NCBI GenBank assembly: GCA_041399085.1
Contig: JAWKTM010000059.1
Location: forward strand, 1 to 48,197
Source: JAWKTM01 sp041399085
GTDB taxonomy: Bacteria > Planctomycetota > Planctomycetia > Pirellulales > Pirellulaceae
Reading direction: 5' to 3'
Length of the DNA: 48,197 nt
How positions within the stretch are numbered: position 1 is the stretch's first letter; every line of letters begins with the position of its first letter. The notes under the pieces are model-generated. The model was not told the DNA's origin. It did not search any database and worked only from the letters and a program-made list of their open reading frames with translations. This document shows, in pieces, positions 1 through 8,381 of this stretch. The translations under genes were made by a program, and so were the position numbers.

Positions 1-313
1 TTTGATCAACGTCATGCATCGCGCTTTCACGTCATCGTTCATCGCGCTACGGCGCGCCGCGCAAAAAACTTGTCACAAAGTGCGCGAGAAACGATGAATA
101 CCTGTTGCATAAAACACGCTGTTGCGTACAAATATTGCGTAACGTAAATGCATTGATTGCGTTAACGTTTTGATCGCAACTTAGTGCGAGTTGCGTGAAG
201 GAAACCCGGAGGAGTCCGGGCAGTGGTTTTTGATTCGTTGACGACGCGCGAGACTGGCCAACGTGGTGCTCGGTTGCGAGTCGTCAAGAACCTTGTTTAA
301 CGGAGGATGTCCA
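1..313 (+). promoter_or_regulatory. AT-rich upstream region of the histone-like gene with four TTGCGT boxes
   Basis: This stretch holds no convincing gene. It is clearly more AT-rich than the rest of the window around positions 60-180. The hexamer TTGCGT occurs four times on the plus strand, at 122-127, 135-140, 157-162 and 191-196, all within 75 bp. A repeated hexamer just upstream of a chromatin-protein gene could be an operator or a nucleoid-protein binding region; that is inference. I could not pick a convincing -35/-10 pair. Confidence 0.35.
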
Positions 314-511
314 GTGGCCACGAAGAAGAAAGCTGCCAAGAAGGCCGCGCCCAAGAAGGCTGCCAAGAAGAGCGCCAAGAAAGCCGCTCCGAAGAAGGCC
401 GCTACGAAAAAGGCTGCTCCCAAGAAGGCCGCCAAGAAGAGCGCCAAGAAAGCTGCTCCGAAGAAAGCCGCCAAGAAGAAGACAGCCAAGAAGAAGACCG
501 CCAAGAAGTAG
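314..511 (+). CDS. Lys/Ala-rich histone H1-like DNA-binding protein
   Basis: A 65-residue protein made almost entirely of lysine, alanine and proline in AAKK/AAPKK/KKSAKK repeats. This composition resembles the C-terminal tail of eukaryotic histone H1 and bacterial H1-like proteins, which bind DNA through charge and help compact the nucleoid. The GTG start at 314 is chosen because GGAGG lies at 302-306, seven bases upstream, and the repeat begins right after it. The frame stays open upstream to an ATG at 263, but those extra 17 residues look unlike the rest. There is no folded domain, so this is a tail-only protein. A strong hairpin terminator follows the stop. DNA binding is inferred from composition alone. 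Confidence 0.8.
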   Translation: MATKKKAAKKAAPKKAAKKSAKKAAPKKAATKKAAPKKAAKKSAKKAAPKKAAKKKTAKKKTAKK

Positions 512-567
512 CACGTGCTTGGCGACACGTCATTCCCGCAATGACGATCAACCGACTACAACGAGAA

Positions 568-604
568 AGAGCCGCCGGACAATTCCAGGCGGCTCTAATT
601 TTTT
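568..604 (+). terminator. Rho-independent terminator after the histone-like gene
   Basis: A perfect 9-bp stem (AGAGCCGCC at 568-576 pairs with GGCGGCTCT at 588-596) encloses an 11-base loop and is followed by AATTTTTT. The T-run lies on the plus strand, so it terminates the histone-like transcript. It also sits just past the 3' end of the convergent mrp gene. Confidence 0.85.
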
Positions 605-650
605 GCGCATATCCCAGGGAAAACGCCACTTTCGGCATTCTCGCCAGCGG

Positions 651-1733
651 TTAGCCCAGGACCGGTAACTGGGGTTTGGGCGGCGCGGCCACGGCCTTTT
701 CCGACAGGCTGGTTACCAGCCGATGGCAGATCGACGTCAAGCTCGGCGCGACGATCGGATCGTCGAACACGCTGTCCGACGCGCCGGCATCACCCCGTTC
801 TCGGATCACCATGTTGATCGGCACGTCACCCAGAAACGGCACGCTCAGTTCCTCGGCGCTGCGCCGCGCGCCGCCGCTGCCGAAGATGTCATAACGCTTG
901 TTGCAGTCCGGGCAAACAAAGCCGCTCATGTTCTCGACCATGCCCAGCACCGGGATGTTGACCTTGCGAAACATCGCGATCGCCTTCACCGCGTCCAGCA
1001 GCGCCACATCTTGCGGCGTGCAAACCACCACCGCGCCCGTTAGCGGCAACAGTTGCGACAACGTCAACGCGATGTCGCCCGTGCCCGGCGGCATATCAAT
1101 GATCAGATAATCAAGCGGACCCCAATTCGTATCGCGGAGGAACTGCGTGATCGCGCCGTGCAACATCGGCCCGCGCCATACAACGGCTTCACCCGGCGGC
1201 ACGAGGAAGCCCATCGACATCACGGGCATGCCGTCCTTCATGTTGGGTTGAATGCGATTGTCGACTACTTCCGGTCGACCTTCCAAACCCAGCAGATGTG
1301 GAATGCTGGGGCCATAGACGTCGGCGTCCATCAGGCCGACGTGGCTTCCGGCTCGCTTCAATCCCAACGCAATCGAAGCGGCCAGCGTGCTCTTGCCGAC
1401 GCCTCCTTTGCCCGAACCCACGGCGATTACGCTCTTGGCCGTCAAGCCGATTTCGCCGATCTTGCTGGGCGGCCGATCGTGAACGGCTCGTTCGACTTGG
1501 ATCGTCGACAAGCCCGGCAGGCGACTTCGCAAGTGCTGTTCAAAGCTGGCGTAAATGTCGTCCCAAATCGGCGCGGAATAGGTGGTCAGCGCCAGAGTCA
1601 CGCCGAGGCGGTCGCCTGCAAGTTGGATGTTGCTAACCTGCCCCATGGCCACCACGCCGCGGCCGGTTTCTGGGTCTTTGAATTCCGCCAAGGCTGCGTC
1701 CAACGCAGCTTGAGTTGTGGGATCGCTGGACAT
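651..1733 (-). CDS. mrp: Mrp/NBP35-family P-loop ATPase, iron-sulfur cluster carrier (ApbC)
   Basis: A 360-residue cytoplasmic ATPase of the Mrp/ApbC/NBP35 family, which carries and transfers Fe-S clusters to apoproteins. An N-terminal MIP18-like (DUF59) domain covers about residues 5-90. It is followed by the deviant Walker A motif GKGGVGKST at 108-116, a switch motif DMPPGTGD near 213-220, and the CPDC pair at 274-277 expected to bind a bridging cluster between two subunits. Length and domain order are normal for the DUF59-containing type. It is the last gene of a leftward group, about 70 bp after the receiver-like gene. The ATG at 1733 fits the start of the DUF59 domain. Confidence 0.95.
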   Translation of the reverse strand: MSSDPTTQAALDAALAEFKDPETGRGVVAMGQVSNIQLAGDRLGVTLALTTYSAPIWDDIYASFEQHLRSRLPGLSTIQVERAVHDRPPSKIGEIGLTAKSVIAVGSGKGGVGKSTLAASIALGLKRAGSHVGLMDADVYGPSIPHLLGLEGRPEVVDNRIQPNMKDGMPVMSMGFLVPPGEAVVWRGPMLHGAITQFLRDTNWGPLDYLIIDMPPGTGDIALTLSQLLPLTGAVVVCTPQDVALLDAVKAIAMFRKVNIPVLGMVENMSGFVCPDCNKRYDIFGSGGARRSAEELSVPFLGDVPINMVIRERGDAGASDSVFDDPIVAPSLTSICHRLVTSLSEKAVAAPPKPQLPVLG

Positions 1734-1803
1734 ACGAACAAATCTTTCTGGCTATCGTGAAAAGTAAACGGATGTGGATTTCGAGAACGATTGAATGCAA
1801 CGG

Positions 1804-2238
1804 CTAAGTCGGGCTGGCGTCTTCGGGCCAAGGCAACAGCGGCATCAATTCGGCCGACGGGGAAGTCGGCGGCGTGGGAAACTCTTGTTCCTGCCGCTGA
1901 AGCATACGGACCACTTCGGCCATGTCTCGCCGCCGGTAGACAACATGCACCGCGCCCGCTTCGCGCCACAACCATTCCCACGAACGCAATGCGACCGTGG
2001 AGAGAACGAGGATTCGCGCCGATCGGCAGCCGAACCCGAGCGAACGCAACCAAATGACTAAGTCGCCAGCGTTGGACAACGTCGCTTCCACGGCGAACAC
2101 ATTCTCCGGGCGGCGCAAGTCTTCCTGGCTGCAAAGAGCCAATCCACGAACCTCGCGAATCGGCGGCAACGTTTCCGGCCAATGCCGTCGCAACGCCGCC
2201 GCCCATCGTCCGTCGCGCTCGCAGATCACAACTTGCAT
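1804..2238 (-). CDS. Receiver-like (pseudo-response-regulator) hypothetical protein
   Basis: A 144-residue soluble protein starting MQVVICERDG. It has the alternating hydrophobic strand/helix pattern of a CheY-like receiver: VVIC strand, then VFAVEA, ARILVLST and AVHVVY segments. The conserved phospho-acceptor Asp at the end of strand 3 is not evident (VFAVEATLSN) and the usual switch residues are unclear, so if it is a receiver it is a degenerate one. The Pro/Ser-rich C terminus looks unstructured. It lies between the NtrC-like regulator upstream and mrp downstream, all leftward, and may take part in the same regulatory output. The family assignment is by pattern only. Confidence 0.55.
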   Translation of the reverse strand: MQVVICERDGRWAAALRRHWPETLPPIREVRGLALCSQEDLRRPENVFAVEATLSNAGDLVIWLRSLGFGCRSARILVLSTVALRSWEWLWREAGAVHVVYRRRDMAEVVRMLQRQEQEFPTPPTSPSAELMPLLPWPEDASPT

Positions 2239-2399
2239 CGCGAAAACCGGTCGATGTAGGAAGGACAGTGATTCCGAGGAAAGGCGTGAGACGCGTTCGA
2301 CGCTCCGTCAAACAAACGGCCGTTGGTATGCTAGGAACGAACCCGCACGGCGACAACCGGTTCGGCGAACGCTCGACAAACGCGCGGCTGCGACGCGCA

Positions 2400-3755
2400 T
2401 CATGTGATCCCGAGTTGTTCGATCCGTCGTAATAGCCGCGGCCGCGAGATTCCCAACAGCCGAGCGGCCTTTGCCTTGTTATTGCTCGTTCGCCGCAACG
2501 CCCGGCGAATCAACTCCGCTTCGACTTCGGCCAAGACTTCGTCTAACTTGATTGGCTGCTCCGGTCGTGGCGGGCGATTCGCCGCGGACATGGCCAGATG
2601 GATTCGCTTGGGCAGATCGGCCAAGCCGATGCGTGTTCCCGAGCAGCGTTCGGCACTCTCGCGTACGAACGATCGCAGCTCGTCCAAGTTGCCGGGCCAT
2701 GGATACTCGAACAACGCGTCGAGCGCCTCGGACGTGAAGCCGCTCAATTGCCGCGGGCTCTCCGCATTCAACTCTTCCAAAAAGTGCTGGGCCAGTAGCG
2801 GGACATCGTCGCGACGTTGGTCCAGTGGCGGGAGAGCGATCTCTAACACACTGAGCAACATGGCCAATTGTGGATCGAAGCTGCCTGCGTCGGCGAGTTG
2901 CGTCAGCGAAGCTTGCGCGGTCGCAATTGTGTGCAACCGAAACGTGGGCAGCGTGAGAAAGCCCGCCAACTCGGTTTGCGTTTCGGGAGGCAGGGCGTCG
3001 ACGTCCAACAACAACAACGCTCCCGGACGGCGCGGATTCGTCTCCGCACACCGCCGAGCAAATGCCGTCACCGTGGCCTGCAACAACTCGGGATCGAGCA
3101 GCGAACAACTAAGCGGAACCAACGGTCCGGCCGCTGCCGAATCATTTCCATAGTGGATCGTTCGCGCCACATGCTCGCGCCCGCTTCCGTTGTCGCCAAC
3201 CACGACAACCCGCGTCGTCGCTTGAATCGCCAATCGCACTTGTTCGCGAACTCGCCGCATCGCTGGACTGTTGCCGATGATGTGGGCCAACCGATACGTG
3301 CCGCTCATCTGTTGGCGAAGTTGTTGAAGCTGTTCGTGCAACTCGCGCGATTCGGCTTCGTCCCACACTTGATCGGCCGTTGTTCCATCCGGCTCGCGGA
3401 GCCATACCAACGCGCCAATATTCCGCGTGTCGTCCCACAGCGGCGTGAACTCGGCCCGCCGCGGTTCGGATTCGTCCTCGCGCGGACAGGGAACACGCGC
3501 CGTAACCCGTCGCCCCTCGAACACTTCCGGCGGCGGACACAGACACGATAAAGCGACATCGACCGCTTGGCCCGGATCACCGGCATGGTAGTGGCACTCG
3601 TTGCCGACCAACTCTTCCGCCGACACGCCCAACCACGCCTCGCAAGCTTCGTTGCAATAGACGACACGTCGTTCTGAATTCAACACGGCCAGCGGTTCGC
3701 GCACCGCCGACAGCATTCGCAGAAATTCCTTGGCGGGCGAAAGCGGTCGTGCCAT
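2400..3755 (-). CDS. Degenerate NtrC-like regulator: PAS - AAA+ - Fis-type HTH
   Basis: A 451-residue protein with the layout of a sigma-54 enhancer-binding protein. An N-terminal PAS domain covers about 10-120 (RRVVYCNEACEAWLGVS). It is followed by an AAA+ domain at about 155-385 and a Fis-type helix-turn-helix at about 410-447 (NNKAKAARLLGISRPRLLRR). The AAA+ core is degraded. The Walker A motif reads GDNGSGRE (187-194) with Arg in place of the catalytic Lys. Walker B is LLLLDVD (247-253) rather than DE. No GAFTGA loop is present where sigma-54 would be contacted. It probably binds DNA and senses a ligand or redox state through the PAS domain without acting as a classical sigma-54 activator. 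It heads a leftward group with the receiver-like gene and mrp. Confidence 0.85.
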   Translation of the reverse strand: MARPLSPAKEFLRMLSAVREPLAVLNSERRVVYCNEACEAWLGVSAEELVGNECHYHAGDPGQAVDVALSCLCPPPEVFEGRRVTARVPCPREDESEPRRAEFTPLWDDTRNIGALVWLREPDGTTADQVWDEAESRELHEQLQQLRQQMSGTYRLAHIIGNSPAMRRVREQVRLAIQATTRVVVVGDNGSGREHVARTIHYGNDSAAAGPLVPLSCSLLDPELLQATVTAFARRCAETNPRRPGALLLLDVDALPPETQTELAGFLTLPTFRLHTIATAQASLTQLADAGSFDPQLAMLLSVLEIALPPLDQRRDDVPLLAQHFLEELNAESPRQLSGFTSEALDALFEYPWPGNLDELRSFVRESAERCSGTRIGLADLPKRIHLAMSAANRPPRPEQPIKLDEVLAEVEAELIRRALRRTSNNKAKAARLLGISRPRLLRRIEQLGIT

Positions 3756-3790
3756 AAATCAGTTCCAACGCAAAGAGCCGCATTAGATAG

Positions 3791-3921
3791 TCGGCTTTCG
3801 CTCCGCGAAAGTAAGTGTCGCCTTTTGCTCCGCAAAAGTGAGTGTCGGCTTCTGCTTCGCAAAAGCTATCCTTTCGCGGAGCGAAAGGCGACTATCGCTC
3901 TCGCGGAGCAAAACCCGACAC
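3791..3921. repeat. Cluster of five REP-like palindromes in two orientations
   Basis: Five 17-bp hairpin units lie between the NtrC-like gene and the sialidase gene: CTTTCGCTCCGCGAAAG (3795-3811), CTTTTGCTCCGCAAAAG (3822-3838), CTTCTGCTTCGCAAAAG (3849-3865), and then the inverted forms CTTTCGCGGAGCGAAAG (3871-3887) and CTCTCGCGGAGCAAAAC (3898-3914). Each carries a flanking tag, TAGTCGG/C or AGTGTCGG/C, on the expected side. The first two units differ by a paired substitution (C-G to T-A) that keeps the stem intact. They resemble REP/MITE-like elements. The location just past the sialidase 3' end would also let them stabilise or end the transcript. Confidence 0.75.
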
Positions 3922-3923
3922 TC

Positions 3924-5049
3924 CTAATCCGCTTGCAACCAAGCCAAATTAAAGCGGGCGAAGTGAATCGTCTGATAATCGTCGCGCTCGTACAGCAAGC
4001 CGACTTCGCCGCTAGGTAACTTGCCCAACGACGAATAGGCCGATGAACCCGAGTAGACTTCGCGCGATAGGGGCCAAGTGCGGCCATCGTCCACGCTCAA
4101 CCGCACCGTCATCTGCCGCCGCGATTTTCCATTCGCCGGATTGGCAAACAGCACGCGGCCTGGCCCGTCGTCGCTGGGCCAATCGTAGCGAATCATGCTT
4201 GCTTGACAGACCGGTTCGATTAACCGTTCGTCGTTGCGGACTTCCGACCAACTCTTGCCGCCGTCTTCGCTTACGGCCACGCCTCGCCGCCCAAGCCCCC
4301 GATTGCTGCGCATGTTCAATAACAGCGAGCCGTCCGTCCGTTCCACGACGGCACTCGTTCATCTTGAAATCCGTCGCCTCGCCCGCCTGCCACGTCCGAC
4401 CGTGATCATCGGAAAAGATCGCATGGGACCGCGTCGACGAGCGTCGATCCGCCACGTCGCGAACTCGATGATCGCAAGGGATTACCAATCGCCCGGCATG
4501 TTCGCCTCGTTCAATCTGAATACCAACGCCCGGCCCGGTCGCATACCAAGTCCAATTCGGACGCTTTACCGAATCAGTGATCTCGCGCGGGCTGGACCAT
4601 GTGCGGCCGTCGTCTTCGCTGTGACATATCAAGACCGCATCGTTGTCGCGCGTGAATGGCAGCCAGATAATGCCAGTCTCCGTATCGACGACGGGACACG
4701 GATTGCCGATCGTGATTTTCGCCTCGCCCCCTTCTTCCGCCACCAACTGCAAGTCGCCCCAATGCTGGCCGCCATCCGTGCTGCGTTTCAGCACCAAGTC
4801 AACGTCGCCGTGATCGCTACGGCTAGTTTTGCGGCCTTCGCAAAAGGCCAGTAAGGTGCCTTGCTTCGTCGTCACGAGCGCGGGGATTCGATACGTGTGA
4901 TAGCCGCCCTCGCCGCTGACAAACAACGGTTGCTCGGCGAACGATGGGTCACCCTGTGGCGCCGCGGACAAGCCATCGCTGACAGCCACGGCAAACAGCC
5001 ACGCGCTCGCCGCAAGCCAAAATCGTAGGTGGTTGGTCTTTCGCTTCAT
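3924..5049 (-). pseudogene. Secreted exo-alpha-sialidase (BNR repeats), frameshifted
   Basis: A six-bladed propeller sialidase (EC 3.2.1.18 family) that would release terminal sialic acids outside the cytoplasm. The first part (5049 to about 4350) has a signal peptide, the YRIP motif and three Asp-boxes (STDGGQHW, SEDDGRTW, SDDHGRTW). After MNEC the frame shifts. The rest, with SEDGGKSW and SVDDGRTW boxes, continues in another frame down to 3924. The break lies near 4347-4355: the expected reading NEC-x-VVERTDG needs one base removed or two added. The ATG at 5049 has GAGG upstream; a GTG at 5061 is an alternative. It lies 20 bp after the flavin oxidoreductase gene. This is either a recent pseudogene or an indel error. 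Confidence 0.8.
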
Positions 5050-5069
5050 ATCACACCTCACACTTCCGC

Positions 5070-6527
5070 TTAGGAAGACTTCAACTGCTCTTTCGCTTGA
5101 CGAACCGCGTCGGCCTCGGGCATTTGCTTATAGTACGAATCCAGCGGAAAGCAGCCGGAGACAATGCCGTTGCGAGGCGCCGTCGTGCAATCGCTGAACG
5201 TGCGACACACCCGCTTGCGCTCCATCAGTTTGCCTTGCAGCACGTCGGATGGCAAATCGGGATACGAGAGCACCATCCGGCCAAGTCCAATCAGATCGAT
5301 CCAGCGTTCTCGCACCATAGCTTGGGCCACATGCGGGAGGTAATCCTGCAAATAGGTATAACCGCTGCCCACCATCGGTAGATCGGGAAACGCCTGTTGG
5401 CATTGGCGAGCCGCCTCTAACTGCCGAGCGACGCCCACCAATGGATCTTCGGGCGGTTGATAGCCATCGCTGGGCGGAAAGATCGCTGGACGTTGAATGT
5501 GAGGATTGTAATAGGGGCTGCCGCACGAAACATTGATGGCCGCGACTCCCAATGCCTGTAGCTCGCCAATTAAACGCAACGGCTCCGTCAAGTCCATGCC
5601 CAGCGGTTCGCTCTCGTTCGTTCCGAATCCCCATTGATAAGGCAACAGCGACTCGAAGCTCATCGGCTGTCCCACCTCGCGGCTCGTGCGGTACGGAGGA
5701 ATATCGAACACGCTTAACCGCACACAGACCATAAGACTGGGAATCTCAACCCCAATTCTTTGAATGATCGTCTTTAGCAATCGAGTTCGTCCCTCATAGT
5801 CGCCGCCGAAACGTCCAGGGCGAACTCGGGCGGACGAGGAACTCGTGCATCAAATAGCCGTGGCAGGCCTTCACATCAACAAACCGATAACCCACGTCGG
5901 CTGCCAACCGCGCAGCGGCCACATATTGTCAATCAATTGCTCCAATTGATCGTCCGTCCAGACGACGGATGTGTCATCCGGGGCGATGTTGAATTTCTCG
6001 TCCAGTAACGGGTGGTGATAGGCGATCCGAGGTTCCAACTGTTTCGTATTCGGCCGGCAGAAGCGACCGGAATGGGTGAGCTGCAGGCCGACTAGCAAAT
6101 CGTCGGTCCTCGAGAAATGCTCGCGATGCGCGGTTATGAGCGTATCCAGCAACTGACGCAAACCCGCTTCGTTCTCACGCACTGCCAAAGTCTGATTCGG
6201 GTTCGCTCGACCGTCGGGCCGCACGGCCGCCGCTTCACCGCCCCAAATCAGCTTCGCGCCACTTAAGCCGAAGTTTCGCCAACGTCGAAGTGTGAGTTCG
6301 CTGGGTGAGCCATCGCGATTGGCGTCCCATCCTTCCATCGGATGGATGCACCACCGATTGCCAACTGTGAATCCGCCGATGTCGATGGGCCGAGCCAATG
6401 GCGAGCCTTCCGCCGCGGACAGCGGTTGATCGTCGACCGGGATTTCTAATCCCAATTCGGCCAACCGCGCGCGAAAAGCATCCACGGTCTTGAGTTGGGC
6501 AATCTTAGGATAATGCTCAGCCATCAA
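5070..6527 (-). pseudogene. NADH:flavin oxidoreductase (Old Yellow Enzyme family), two compensating frameshifts
   Basis: An FMN-dependent alkene/enone reductase-like TIM barrel of the Old Yellow Enzyme/2,4-dienoyl-CoA reductase group. The N-terminal part (6527 to about 5930) shows CIHPMEGWDA, IWGGEAAAV and LQLTHSGRF. The C-terminal part (5780 to 5070) shows VSCGSPYY, VGSGYTYLQ, DLIGLGRM and the Cys-containing tail. Both flanking parts are in the same frame. The roughly 100 bp between them (about 5825-5930), which encodes the family-typical VAAARLAADVGYRF and HGYLMHEFL segments, is read in another frame, so a -1 and a +1 shift cancel out. The start overlaps the epmB stop by ATGA, so the genes are translationally coupled. 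An indel artefact or a very young pseudogene fits better than old decay. Confidence 0.85.
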
Positions 6528-7549
6528 GCTAATACTCGTTTATGAGAGTCGCCGGCGATCTCTTGGACATAACGAGGCACGGCGTAACCTGGTAGACGCG
6601 ATCGAAGTTGCTCGATCAAACGCTGACCTTCGGCGACAGGAACCTCAAAATGAGCCGCCCCGGCAACTCGATCCAGTTGATGCAAATAGTATGGTGTTAC
6701 ACGAATATCCAGCAGTCGCTCGGATAACTCGGCGAGTGTCTCGACACGATCGTTCACGCCGCGAAGCAACACGGCTTGATTCAGCACCGGTACGCCCGCC
6801 GCGATTAAACGTCCGACCGACTCCGCGACCTCGGCGTCCAGTTCGTTGGGATGATTCGCGTGGATCACCATCACCGGTGTTAGACGCGTGCCTGTGAACC
6901 AAGCCAGCATTCGGTCGTCGACTCGCCGCGGAATGACGACAGGCAACCGCGAGTGAACTCGCAGCCTGCGCAAATGCGGAATCGCGGCCAATCGCTCGAC
7001 CAACGCTTCCAGCGTCTCGTCCACTAACGTCAGCGGATCGCCGCCGCTCAGCAGCACTTCGTGAATCGAACCGTCCGCGGCGATCGCCTCCAACGCGTCG
7101 TGCCAAGCGGCCAACGACTTCGGAGCCTCTTCATAGGGAAAGTGGCGGCGAAAACAATAGCGGCAGTGAATGGCACACGCGCCGGTCGTAATCAGCAACG
7201 CGCGGCCAGTGTATTTTCTCAGCAGCCCCGGTCCATGCGTCGCCTCGCCGTCCCCAACCGGGTCGGCCGAAAATCCCGGTTGCGGCCGCAGTTCCTCGTC
7301 GAGCGGCAGCACTTGACGCAGCAGCGGATCGCGAATGTCACCGGGCTGCATGCGAGCTAGAAACGGCCGAGGCACAAAGATCGGGAAACCTTCGGCGGCT
7401 CGACCGGCCGACTCGGCGACTCCCGGCGGCAGACGCAGTTCCTCGCACAACGTGCGGGCGTCGCGGATCGCCGATTTCATGGCTTCTCGCCAATTTCCGG
7501 GAGGCGAACCGGCGCGGACAGAAGGGCGGTTGGCGGCTAGAATGTGCAT
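6524..7549 (-). CDS. epmB: EF-P beta-lysylation protein EpmB (radical SAM/PLP lysine 2,3-aminomutase family)
   Basis: A 341-residue KamA-type radical SAM enzyme. EpmB turns (S)-alpha-lysine into (R)-beta-lysine for attachment to elongation factor P. The CxxxCxxC cluster ligands are C125, C129 and C132 (ACAIHCRYCFRRH). The GGDPL motif typical of aminomutases follows near residue 167. A lysine near the C terminus (GDSHKRVLA, K337) fits the PLP Schiff-base position of EpmB. The length is that of the short EpmB form and not the longer catabolic KamA. It sits divergently next to efp, which carries the modifiable lysine, and this supports EpmB over lysine degradation. The ligase EpmA is not in the window. 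The gene is followed by a 4-bp overlap with the flavin oxidoreductase. Confidence 0.92.
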   Translation of the reverse strand: MHILAANRPSVRAGSPPGNWREAMKSAIRDARTLCEELRLPPGVAESAGRAAEGFPIFVPRPFLARMQPGDIRDPLLRQVLPLDEELRPQPGFSADPVGDGEATHGPGLLRKYTGRALLITTGACAIHCRYCFRRHFPYEEAPKSLAAWHDALEAIAADGSIHEVLLSGGDPLTLVDETLEALVERLAAIPHLRRLRVHSRLPVVIPRRVDDRMLAWFTGTRLTPVMVIHANHPNELDAEVAESVGRLIAAGVPVLNQAVLLRGVNDRVETLAELSERLLDIRVTPYYLHQLDRVAGAAHFEVPVAEGQRLIEQLRSRLPGYAVPRYVQEIAGDSHKRVLA

Positions 7550-7645
7550 GAAATCGTCGGATCAAGCGGCGTTGGCCGTCCGTTCGGATGGCCCGCTCGC
7601 TTTCGTGATAACCGCCCCACAAGTGAATTGAACTAGGAAAAACCC

Positions 7646-8215
7646 GTGGCAACGTACAAGACTAGCGACTTCCGCAAGGGATTGAAGGTCCAGATTGATG
7701 GCGAACCGTACTTGATGACGGAAATGAACTTCGTCAAACCGGGCAAGGGGAACGCGCTCTACAAATGCAAGCTGCGGAACCTGCTTCGCGGCACGATGCT
7801 CGACCGCACCTATAAAGGCGGCGACACGCTGGAGTCGGCCGATGTGGACGACATCCAAACGCAATATCTCTACCGTCAAGGCGAGATGTTCGTCTTCATG
7901 GACAACACCACCTACGAACAATATGAGCTGACCGCCGAGCAGGTCGACGATAACTGGAAGTATCTGAAGGAAGGCATGCCCTGCTCGATGACGTTGTACA
8001 ACGGCAATCCGATCACGATGGCCCCGCCGAATCATGTCGAGCTGCTAGTGACCGAATGCGAACCGGGCGCGAAGGGGGACACGGCCACCAATGTGACCAA
8101 GCCCGCCATGATGGAAACGGGCGCCGAGTTCCTGGTCCCCGGCTTCATTAAGACCGGCAACGTGCTGAAGATCGACACCCGCACCGGCGAATACGTCGAA
8201 CGCGTCAGCAACTAG
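7646..8215 (+). CDS. efp: Translation elongation factor P
   Basis: A 189-residue EF-P with the three expected beta-barrel domains. It binds ribosomes stalled at polyproline and restores peptide-bond formation. The modification loop reads FVKPGKGNA with the target lysine at exactly position 34, as in enterobacterial EF-P, matching the neighbouring epmB. The C-terminal OB domain keeps the TGEYVERVSN signature. GTG at 7646 is used as the start, with AGGAAA just upstream. The roughly 95 bp between the two divergent starts must hold both promoters. I see no SAM or other riboswitch in it. Confidence 0.97.
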   Translation: MATYKTSDFRKGLKVQIDGEPYLMTEMNFVKPGKGNALYKCKLRNLLRGTMLDRTYKGGDTLESADVDDIQTQYLYRQGEMFVFMDNTTYEQYELTAEQVDDNWKYLKEGMPCSMTLYNGNPITMAPPNHVELLVTECEPGAKGDTATNVTKPAMMETGAEFLVPGFIKTGNVLKIDTRTGEYVERVSN

Positions 8216-8243
8216 CCGCGGCCCCTTTTGCTAAGGCAAGCGG

Positions 8244-8362
8244 CCAATGAAAACATACGAGCACGCGGCGCAAGCAAGTGAGTTTATCGGCTCACTCGTT
8301 TGCGCCGTGCTTTCATTTGGCTAGTCGGCTCACTCGCTTGTGCGTCGTGCTCGTATATGCGG
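8244..8362. repeat. Long imperfect inverted repeats downstream of efp
   Basis: A left arm at 8244-8282 (CCAATGAAA, then AGCACGCGGCGCAA and AAGTGAG) pairs with a right arm at 8291-8320 (CTCACTCGTTTGCGCC, GTGCT, TTTCATTTGG) around a short TTTATCGG loop. A further copy of the right-arm sequence with CTCGTAT at its end lies at 8332-8360. The same word family (TACGAGC, ACGCGC, GCGAGTGAG) recurs at 13.8-14.0 kb, so this is an interspersed element and not a gene-specific terminator. No T-run follows. Confidence 0.7.
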
Positions 8363-8381
8363 AGACGCCGGGAAGAGTGAA

